Source: an uncultured Bacteroidia bacterium | Lineage (GTDB): Bacteria > Bacteroidota > Bacteroidia > Bacteroidales > F082 | DNA length: 64,000 bases | NCBI GenBank assembly: GCA_902774295.1 | Contig: CACYHP010000001.1 | Span: forward strand, 62,001 to 126,000 | Direction: 5' to 3' | Shown here: positions 53,168 through 59,963 of the stretch, in pieces | How positions within the stretch are numbered: the stretch's first letter is position 1 | Layout of the letters: the number at the start of each line of letters is the position of its first letter | Notes under the pieces: model-generated | What the model saw: the letters and a program-made list of their open reading frames with translations, nothing else | Databases searched by the model: none | Told to the model about the DNA's origin: nothing | Translations under genes and position numbers: made by a program

Positions 53168-54907
53168 ATGAAAAAATTCTTGACATTATTAGCAATTATT
53201 TGCCTTCTCGGAATGTCGAAGGCAAGTGCATGCACCAACTTCCTCGTTACTAAGGGAGCATCGGTCGACGGTTCTACAATGATTTCGTATGCCGCTGATT
53301 CTCATGTGCTTTACGGTGAGTTGTATCATTATCCGGCAGCCGACTATCCGGAGGGCGCCATGCGTGACCTTTATGACTGGGACAGCGGCCGTTATCTCGG
53401 CCAGATTCCGGAAGTGAGCCACACGTACAATGTTGTAGGCAACATGAATGAGTACCAGCTTGCCATCGGCGAGACCACTTACGGCGGTCTGGAATGCCTC
53501 TGGGAAGGCGAAGGCCTGATGGACTACGGCACCTTGATTTACATCTCATTGCAGCGTTGCAAGACAGCCCGTGAGGCCATCCGTAACATAGCTGAACTCA
53601 CAGCAAAATATGGCTATATCAGCGAAGGCGAGTCATTCTCTATCGCCGACACCGAAGAGGTCTGGATCATGGAAATGATTGGCAAGGGCAAGTTCGAGAA
53701 AGGCATGGTGTGGGTGGCACGCCGCATCCCTGACGGATATGTATGCGGTCACGCCAACCAAGCTCGTATCACCACCTTCCCTCTTGCAAAGAAAAACAAG
53801 ACATCTTGCACATCAAAGGACTTCAAGAAGTTTATGACCGATATGAACATCGACTGCATCTATTCAGAAGATGTGATTTCGTTCGCAAAGAAAAACAAAC
53901 TTTATGTAGGCAAAGACGAAGACTTCTCATTCTCAGACGTTTACGCTCCTGTTGACTTCGGTGCCGCCCGTGGCTGCGAGATGCGTGTGTGGGCCATGTT
54001 CAACAAGGTGACTGACGGCATGGATGCTTATTTTGACTATGCTACAGGCCGTGATATCAAGCGTGCCAAGCCATACGTGAAAGGCGAGCCACAGACAGTG
54101 GAGAACTTCCCGAGCAACAAGATGCCTCTTTGGGTGAAGCCTAACAAGAATGTGTCGGTACTCGACATGATGAGCTTCATGCGCGACCATCTCGAGGGCA
54201 CCGAACTCGACATGTCTCTCGACCTCGGCGCTGGCCCGTTCCATTGCCCATATCGTTGGCGTCCAATGGGTTTTGAAGTCGACGGCGTGGCATACCAGCA
54301 CGAGAGAACCACTGCAACACAGCAGACAGGCTTCTCGTTCGTATCACAGAGCAATGCCAACAGCATCCCTGAGATTGGCGGTATCATCTGGTGGGGCGTC
54401 GATGACGCAGCAAGCACCGTGTATTGCCCGATGTACACATGTATGACAGAGATTCCGCTTTGCTATCGTGTGGGCAACGGCTCGATGATGGAATGGTCGG
54501 AGACGGCAGGATTCTGGATCTTCAGCCAGGTTTCTAACTGGGCTTATACCAAATACGACTACATACATCCTGAAATAGAGGCAAAACAGGCAGAATACGA
54601 GCAGGGCTGGGTGAAATCGGTTCAGAACATCAACACCAAGGCTGCTGAGATCTATGCTAAAGACCCTGAAGAGGCAGTGAAGTTCCTCACCAAGTATTCA
54701 AATACCGAGGCAACCAAGCTTTGCGCCGACTGGAAGGTGTTCTATCAGTATCTCTTTATGAAATACATGGACGGCAACGTGAAGACTGCCCGTGCAATTC
54801 CTGAGGGTTATAAATACTACGCTCCAAAAGTGGAACAGCCGAGATACAGCGATGAGTTCTACAAGGCTATTATCGACCAGACGGGAGATAAGCTGAAGGT
54901 TTATTAG
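53168..54907 (+). CDS. Secreted C69 family dipeptidase (peptidase U34 type)
   Basis: N-terminal nucleophile hydrolase that cleaves dipeptides. Signal-like residues 1-21 end before the nucleophile C22 (SKASAC-TNFLV), which must become N-terminal on processing. Conserved features include TMISYAADSH, MNEYQLAIGETTYGG, EVWIMEMIGKG and GHANQARITT. 579 residues, normal for the family. It lies 2 nt after ribF, so co-transcription is likely. The final codons TAT-TAG are the first unit of a heptad repeat array. Confidence 0.93.
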   Translation: MKKFLTLLAIICLLGMSKASACTNFLVTKGASVDGSTMISYAADSHVLYGELYHYPAADYPEGAMRDLYDWDSGRYLGQIPEVSHTYNVVGNMNEYQLAIGETTYGGLECLWEGEGLMDYGTLIYISLQRCKTAREAIRNIAELTAKYGYISEGESFSIADTEEVWIMEMIGKGKFEKGMVWVARRIPDGYVCGHANQARITTFPLAKKNKTSCTSKDFKKFMTDMNIDCIYSEDVISFAKKNKLYVGKDEDFSFSDVYAPVDFGAARGCEMRVWAMFNKVTDGMDAYFDYATGRDIKRAKPYVKGEPQTVENFPSNKMPLWVKPNKNVSVLDMMSFMRDHLEGTELDMSLDLGAGPFHCPYRWRPMGFEVDGVAYQHERTTATQQTGFSFVSQSNANSIPEIGGIIWWGVDDAASTVYCPMYTCMTEIPLCYRVGNGSMMEWSETAGFWIFSQVSNWAYTKYDYIHPEIEAKQAEYEQGWVKSVQNINTKAAEIYAKDPEEAVKFLTKYSNTEATKLCADWKVFYQYLFMKYMDGNVKTARAIPEGYKYYAPKVEQPRYSDEFYKAIIDQTGDKLKVY

Positions 54908-54956
54908 CCATTAGCTGTTAGCCATTAGCTATTAGCTTAATAGCTTAAAAGTTAGC
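54904..54956. repeat. NNNTTAG heptad array starting in the C69 dipeptidase stop (T2)
   Basis: The TAG stop is followed by CCATTAG, CTGTTAG, CCATTAG, CTATTAG and looser units (CTTAATAG, CTTAAAAG). The unit sequences CCATTAG, CTGTTAG and CTATTAG are the same as those on the minus strand of T1 at 3733-3767. Confidence 0.8.
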
Positions 54957-54988
54957 AATTGGTGGGACCAATTGTTAACTTTTTTTAT

Positions 54989-54996
54989 TATTTTTG
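54989..54996 (+). promoter_or_regulatory. -7 promoter element of the TPR regulator
   Basis: TATTTTTG after the short hairpin AATTGGTGGGACCAATT (54957-54973, a likely terminator of the dipeptidase transcript). A -33 box is not evident. Confidence 0.4.
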
Positions 54997-55170
54997 CAAT
55001 GTGAAAAGATGTTGGGGCATAATGTCTTTGTTATTGACTCTGGTTGTTTCTTGCAACAAACCGGAGCCGGAGCCTGTTGTCGAGCCGTTGCCTTTTGCCA
55101 TTTCCGACACCCTTTTGCGCATCGACAGCCTGATGCAGCACGACGCCGACTCTGCGCTAATAATGTTAAT

Positions 55171-55210
55171 GTCATTTCGACCGACTGAAGGGAGCGGAGA
55201 AATCTCCTAC
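55171..55210. repeat. Single arm of an R-family repeat inside a coding region
   Basis: GTCATTTCGACCGACTGAAG then GGAGCGGAGAAATCTCCTAC: one arm of the R family without its inverted partner. Read in frame as SFRPTEGSGEISY within the TPR regulator. Confidence 0.85.
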
Positions 55211-55250
55211 AAATTTAACGACAACTACCAATCGTTACTCCTCGCCGAAT

Positions 55251-55272
55251 GAGACGTTTCCTGAAACGTCTC
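55251..55272. repeat. 22-bp S-family palindrome at the regulator frameshift
   Basis: Arms GAGACGTTTC and GAAACGTCTC around CT. All 22 bases are identical to 59698-59719. In the downstream frame it is read as ETFPETS followed by LQ, as it is there. Confidence 0.9.
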
Positions 55273-56747
55273 TACAGGATGCGATGCACTATTTCGACAG
55301 CCTTGCAATTCATTATCCAAACGATGATGATATTACAATGCTTTCCGCCCGTTCGCATTACATGAACGGTGTGGGTTTTTATGAAAACGACAGCGTTGTT
55401 GAGGCGTGCAAGGAATATTTGCATACCTTAGAAATAATGGAAGACCATTTTGATGAGAAACAGCTGGTCGGTTACAAGGCTAAGTTTATGGCGTTAACAT
55501 ATGGAAGACTTAGTGATTTGTTTTCTGCTCAATTTATGGTGGCACCGGCAATTGATTGCGGTAAAAAAACACTGTATTACTGCCGCATTGAACCTACATC
55601 AAAATACGGTCTTGCAAACTGCTTCTTTATAATTGGAAAGCAGTTCCATGAAATTGATATCAATGACAGTGCATCATATTATTACAAACAGGCATTGCAA
55701 TCGTTGCCAAATAATGATAATTCACGATATAGAGACATTGTCTCAGCTTTAAAACTACTTGATTATTATTCGGGGGAAGATCCTGATATCGCATTGGATA
55801 GTTTGAAATTAATGGCCAATAAAGCTGATAATTATGATGAAAAACTAACACGTTATCTTACTATCGGATGCATTTATTATGAAGAAAAACGATATGATTC
55901 GGCTCTGTTATATCTCGAAAAGGTATATAATGACAATGATGATTTTTTGTCGAAAATGCAGGCAGCCGAATATTTGCGGGAAATATATCGAAACCAAGGC
56001 GACACTATCACATCAAATCGGTTATCAAAAGTTTTGGCCGACAATACGATGAAAGAGTATAATCAAAAAGCCAAAACGTCAAATGTTAACGAGTTGTACC
56101 AGCAACACTTAAAACACCAAGAAAACAAAAAGTTTCAGCGCGAAAAACATATCGCCAAGAAGCGTACGGTTTTAACAACCATACCAATTGCTTTATTATT
56201 AGTTGTAACTGTATTTATAGTAATGCGAAAATTGGGTAAAAAACACATTGCCCAACATAAGGAAGCTTTAGAAAGGACAGAGAATTCGCTTTCTGAAATC
56301 AAGATGAAAGTTGAGGTTAAACAGTTTACCGACGAGCAAATATGTCAAACAATCTTGGATATAGTAAAAGAGCAGCAATTCAAGTCGAAGATAGATTACA
56401 TAAATTATAAAGATTATGCCTTAGGCAACGAGCAGCTTATAGAGCTTCGTGCAGCGGTGAATCTTCATTATGATAATTTCACAATAAGACTCAAAGATAA
56501 GTTTCCCGAGCTTACAAACGACGACATCGACTATTGCTGTCTATACCTTCTCGGGTTGAAAGATGCCGACGTATCTGCCCTGATGCAGAAAGAGTATTCA
56601 AACGTATGTCGTAGAAATCGCAAAATAAGAACAATATTGAAATCTAATAACAACATTACAGAGTCTTTGTATAATCTCGCAAGCTTGTAAAAGTATCTGA
56701 TTTTCAATAGTTTATTTCTGTTTACCACCAATTACCACCATCCTTTT

Positions 56748-56779
56748 CTTGTTTGGTTTTTATTGTGACTGTAATTTTG
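56748..56779 (+). promoter_or_regulatory. Putative promoter of the DUF3244 gene
   Basis: CTTG at 56748-56751, 20-nt spacer, TAATTTTG at 56772-56779, 21 nt before the ATG at 56801. Confidence 0.55.
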
Positions 56780-56800
56780 TTCACAAAAAAAAGAACTATT

Positions 56801-57178
56801 ATGAACAAAATTAAACGCTTTATGTTGTTGCTCGGAATCATCTTACCGGTAACATTTGTTTTTGCGAATAGTGAGCTCTCAGCAGAAAAGGATGGTGTAA
56901 ACCCTGTTGTCATTAATAAAATCAGTAATACAGGTAATGATCGAAGTAGTTCCATACTAGCTTCCATTGACGGTCACACTCTGACAATTGTTTTCACGGA
57001 GAACTTGGGACAGGTTTCCATTGAAGTATCGTATGCATCTGGCAACGAGGTCGAAACCACCTCTATTTATACTCCGTCTGGAGTAATCATCTACATCCCA
57101 TACAGCGGAAGTTATATCGTAACATTCACTTTACCGAATGGCGATGAGTATTATGGGGAGTTTGAAGTGACAGAGTAA
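56801..57178 (+). CDS. Small secreted DUF3244 family protein
   Basis: 125 residues. Signal peptide MNKIKRFMLLLGIILPVTFVFA; the remainder matches the pattern of DUF3244 (LTIVFTENLGQVSIEVSYASG ... YIPYSGSYIVTFTLPNGDEYYGEFEV), a small beta-sandwich family in Bacteroidota. Some family members are encoded near C10 proteases and proposed as inhibitors; none is visible here. The open frame reaches back to 56753, but that part covers the promoter; the ATG at 56801 precedes the signal peptide. It lies downstream of the broken TPR regulator, as other members often do. Confidence 0.78.
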   Translation: MNKIKRFMLLLGIILPVTFVFANSELSAEKDGVNPVVINKISNTGNDRSSSILASIDGHTLTIVFTENLGQVSIEVSYASGNEVETTSIYTPSGVIIYIPYSGSYIVTFTLPNGDEYYGEFEVTE

Positions 57179-57210
57179 TTTTACTATTTATTAACTAAAT
57201 ATCTACAATC

Positions 57211-58182
57211 ATGAAAAAACACACGAAATTAGTTGCCGCAGTGGCAACGCTGCTTATCGCAGCAGCAGGAGTAATCACTTTCGAAGCCTGCAACAAGAAA
57301 AATGAAGTCGTAAACAACATTCCTGAGTTGAATGTCGCAGAGCTTACAGACATGGACAAGGAAATGATTCTTTTCGGTGAAAAGATGAAGGCAGCTCAAA
57401 AAGACGGCGAAACCATGCAGCTTGAAGAAGCTATTAGAAACCTCAGTAATTATGAGAACTTCAAGATGTGTGACGCAAGCAGATATTCTGTCGATATGGA
57501 ACGTCTTACTATCGAATCGGTTGTACCTGTAACCGATGGTAATGTCTATTTATCGGATATCAATGCCATTTACGAGTCAAACAGGTCACAAATCAAGGAT
57601 AAGCTTGCCTCTCTTGAAGGCGATGACAAAACCGTTTATTGTATCTACAGCAGAATCGACGGAAACAGCAAAGATGGTGATGGCGCAAGAGTTGTAACTG
57701 ATGCTTGGTTATATAGAGATTTAAATATAACAATGCCTGAAAATTTCAATAATACCGATTCATGGTATGATTTCGAAGGTTTAGGACGGTGTGACACAAA
57801 TCTATATGTAGGATATGATGCAACCATGATTATGAATAAAGTCATTAATGATATATTTCTTCCATTGCCAGAATTACCTGGATATAGAATAGTGTTTTAT
57901 AACACAGTAAATCGATGGACTATTTCCTGTTATTGGGAAGATGAAAACAATCCGTATGGTCCATATGGATTATATTATAGAGAAGAGTATTGGACACCAG
58001 TTTGTTTGTCGCCAGAAGAATTATCTTATTACAAAAACAACATTATTAACAGATTGCGTCATGATGAGGAAACATTACATAAAACAGTAATAAGTATATC
58101 TATCGAAGAATTTCTCCCATATTGCTTATTGGATTATAACTTAGCAGATGTAGTGTACACACATGTCGGAAATGATTATTAA
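57211..58182 (+). CDS. Lipoprotein of unknown function
   Basis: 323 residues. N-terminal signal MKKHTKLVAAVATLLIAAAGVITFEAC with a lipobox-like FEAC (Cys about 27) followed by NKKNEVV, so probably lipidated. The N-terminal third is helical (TDMDKEMILFGEKMKAAQKDG), the middle has acidic residues (CIYSRIDGNSKDGDGARVV) and the end is rich in Tyr and Asn. I do not recognise a family. It follows the DUF3244 gene by 32 nt and is closed by a strong bidirectional palindrome, so the two may share a transcript. Confidence 0.75.
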   Translation: MKKHTKLVAAVATLLIAAAGVITFEACNKKNEVVNNIPELNVAELTDMDKEMILFGEKMKAAQKDGETMQLEEAIRNLSNYENFKMCDASRYSVDMERLTIESVVPVTDGNVYLSDINAIYESNRSQIKDKLASLEGDDKTVYCIYSRIDGNSKDGDGARVVTDAWLYRDLNITMPENFNNTDSWYDFEGLGRCDTNLYVGYDATMIMNKVINDIFLPLPELPGYRIVFYNTVNRWTISCYWEDENNPYGPYGLYYREEYWTPVCLSPEELSYYKNNIINRLRHDEETLHKTVISISIEEFLPYCLLDYNLADVVYTHVGNDY

Positions 58183-58187
58183 TTGAT

Positions 58188-58223
58188 AAAAAATTGCAAT
58201 CCAGATCTGGATTGCAATTTTTT
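58188..58223. terminator. Perfect 36-bp bidirectional terminator palindrome
   Basis: AAAAAATTGCAATCC and GGATTGCAATTTTTT around AGATCT, without mismatch. It begins 5 nt after the lipoprotein stop and ends 3 nt before the -7 element of the next gene. Confidence 0.85.
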
Positions 58224-58225
58224 AT

Positions 58226-58233
58226 TATCTTTG
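58226..58233 (+). promoter_or_regulatory. -7 promoter element of the first T9SS paralogue
   Basis: TATCTTTG, 18 nt before ATG 58252. The sequence from TATCTTTGCAAAAAA to the ATG is nearly repeated before the second paralogue (59939-59963). Confidence 0.5.
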
Positions 58234-58251
58234 CAAAAAAATAATATTCAT

Positions 58252-59823
58252 ATGAAAAAGCTATTATTCCTCTTAATGAGCTTGATTATCGCCATATCCG
58301 GCATGGCACAAAACTATTTTGAGAAAATTATACCATCCGAAGACGGGGTAATTCGACATGGAAAGTTTGTGGTTGAAACCCATAATAATGGATTCATTGT
58401 GGCTGCTACAACTATATTATATCATCATCAAAATGATTTTCTGTTAAGTATTGACAAGAACGGTGAAATAACAAAGAGCCTTGTCATGCAGATAGATGGG
58501 AAGAATCTGAAATATTGTGGCGTGTTCAAACATCCTGAACATGAGAACGAGTATCTCGCAATAGCGGTTCTTACCGATGATAATTTCAATATTTACGTTC
58601 AGAATACAATTGTATTTCTACGAATAGACGAAAATCTAAACATATTAGGGCAGGATACATGGTTTCTTGGTGATGAATACACTCAACTTGCCTGCTTTCA
58701 ATATACAGATTTTCCACTGTTTATATTAAATGATGACGGCACATTGGCAATGGCAGCCCATTTCAAAAGAAGCGACACGTCGTATGGATACCTGTTTGCA
58801 CAACTGACACCTTATGGTAAACCCGTAGAAATTCATGAAGACTATACACTTCATCATAACGGGAATTGGCTTCTCGAATTTTTCGTGAGAAACAAAACCG
58901 AAAAGAGTTATGGTGTTATAATACACGATGATCCTGAGAACAGTTATGATGCAGGAGAATATTACTATTGCCTTGATTCGGTATTTAATTTCACTAAGAA
59001 CAAGTTTATTACAAGTTTGTATTTGCGTACAGTTCCAGAGAATTCGCAATTCCCCGATTCAACTTATATTTATGCCGGAAACAACCACGGCTCGGCCGAA
59101 TATTACAATGACACTTTGTTTCTTGTAACGAACCAAGGTGCATATTTTACTGGAAGTCAAATACATGAAATGAATTTCATCGCGATATTAAATGACAGTC
59201 TTGATGTTAAAGACGTTAAGTTTTGGGATGTCGATCATATCAAGTCGAATAGTGCCCAAACTAAGGCAATAAGTGTTAAAGACGGATATATATATCATTG
59301 CGGTATTAATGGACTCAAACATGACCATAATATAAAATCACTTAAAGACGAGACAACAATAGTTATCAGCAAGTTTGACACGAGCTTGAATCTATTATGG
59401 CGAAGGTATTATGATTCGTCTGGTGAAAGTTATGATATTCAATCCATTAAGGCAACAGAAGACGGGGGTTGTATTGTCGTGGGTGTCAATGCTTCTATTG
59501 AGACTTGGAATAGCCCCAATATCTATATTCTCAAAGTCGACGAAAACGGTTACGATGCAATTGGCGAAAATGCAGAAAGCCTGGCAAAGCCGTATTTCTG
59601 CTACCCGAACCCTGCTAACGACATCATCTACATCGAATTCTCACCGGATGTCAATAGCCAATCGGTTGAAATATACACCCTCGACGGGCGCCTGGTAGAG
59701 ACGTTTCCTGAAACGTCTCTGCAAACGACCATCAACGTTGAAAACCTCAACGCCGGGGTTTATATCTTGAAAATCAGAATGGCGGATGGCAAGGAGTTTG
59801 CGGAGAGAATCGTGAAAGAATAA
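58252..59823 (+). CDS. T9SS cargo protein of unknown function, paralogue 1
   Basis: 523 residues. Signal peptide MKKLLFLLMSLIIAISGMA, then QNYFEKIIPSEDGVIRHGK. The body has repeated short strands and could be a propeller-like fold (MQIDGKNLKYCGVFK, SKFDTSLNLLWRRYYD, TEDGGCIVVG). The C-terminal ~85 residues are a type A T9SS domain (CYPNPANDIIYIE ... NVENLNAGVYILKI). A 22-bp S-family palindrome is read in frame inside that domain as ETFPETS, 59698-59719. Upstream frame to 58183 is rejected because it crosses the terminator and promoter. Confidence 0.85.
   Translation: MKKLLFLLMSLIIAISGMAQNYFEKIIPSEDGVIRHGKFVVETHNNGFIVAATTILYHHQNDFLLSIDKNGEITKSLVMQIDGKNLKYCGVFKHPEHENEYLAIAVLTDDNFNIYVQNTIVFLRIDENLNILGQDTWFLGDEYTQLACFQYTDFPLFILNDDGTLAMAAHFKRSDTSYGYLFAQLTPYGKPVEIHEDYTLHHNGNWLLEFFVRNKTEKSYGVIIHDDPENSYDAGEYYYCLDSVFNFTKNKFITSLYLRTVPENSQFPDSTYIYAGNNHGSAEYYNDTLFLVTNQGAYFTGSQIHEMNFIAILNDSLDVKDVKFWDVDHIKSNSAQTKAISVKDGYIYHCGINGLKHDHNIKSLKDETTIVISKFDTSLNLLWRRYYDSSGESYDIQSIKATEDGGCIVVGVNASIETWNSPNIYILKVDENGYDAIGENAESLAKPYFCYPNPANDIIYIEFSPDVNSQSVEIYTLDGRLVETFPETSLQTTINVENLNAGVYILKIRMADGKEFAERIVKE
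59698..59719. repeat. 22-bp S-family palindrome inside a T9SS domain coding sequence
   Basis: Identical to 55251-55272 (arms GAGACGTTTC/GAAACGTCTC around CT). It lies in the loop between GRLV and LQTTINVEN of the sorting domain. Confidence 0.9.
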
Positions 59824-59829
59824 TAAAAT

Positions 59830-59891
59830 GATGGCGGCAGCCTTAATGCCATTAAAGCCATTAATGCCATTAAGGGTGTTAATGCCGCCGC
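59830..59891. repeat. Hairpin with ATTAATGCC units between tandem paralogues
   Basis: Outer arms TGGCGGC and GCCGCCA enclose several copies of (C)ATTAATGCC/CATTAAAGCC-like words. It begins 6 nt after the paralogue 1 stop and is a probable terminator. It shares ATTAATGCC with the meaB terminator at 32759-32793. Confidence 0.7.
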
Positions 59892-59911
59892 CACTCGGAA
59901 TGATAACCGAA

Positions 59912-59946
59912 TTTGACGGATGGTTAGAAAATATTTATTATCTTTG
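59912..59946 (+). promoter_or_regulatory. Putative promoter of the second T9SS paralogue
   Basis: TTTG at 59912-59915 and TATCTTTG at 59939-59946 (23-nt spacer, slightly long), 17 nt before the ATG. Confidence 0.5.
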
Positions 59947-59963
59947 CAAAAAATAATATTCCT

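Larger units (their letters stand above)
55001..56690 (+). pseudogene. TPR membrane regulator, frameshifted by repeat insertions
   Basis: The 5' part (GTG 55001 or ATG 55022) encodes a lipoprotein-like leader (LLTLVVSCNKPEPEP) and the start of a TPR region (RIDSLMQHDADSALIML), ending LLLAE-stop at 55252. Homology resumes in a different frame at ~55275 (QDAMHYFDSLAIHYPNDDD) and continues through TPR repeats, a transmembrane helix (TIPIALLLVVTVFIVM), a coiled coil and a degenerate HTH-like end (ELTNDDIDYCCLYLLGLKDADVSALM). The frame break coincides with a 22-bp palindrome at 55251-55272, and another repeat arm (55171-55210) is read through in frame upstream. Members of this Bacteroidota family are intact single proteins, so I call a pseudogene. 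Translation of the 3' piece from ATG 55284 or recoding cannot be excluded. Confidence 0.75.

Noticed and set aside
55001..56690. Programmed ribosomal frameshift in the TPR regulator
   Set aside because: There is no slippery heptamer at the break, and the break coincides with a dispersed palindrome; insertion and decay explain it better.
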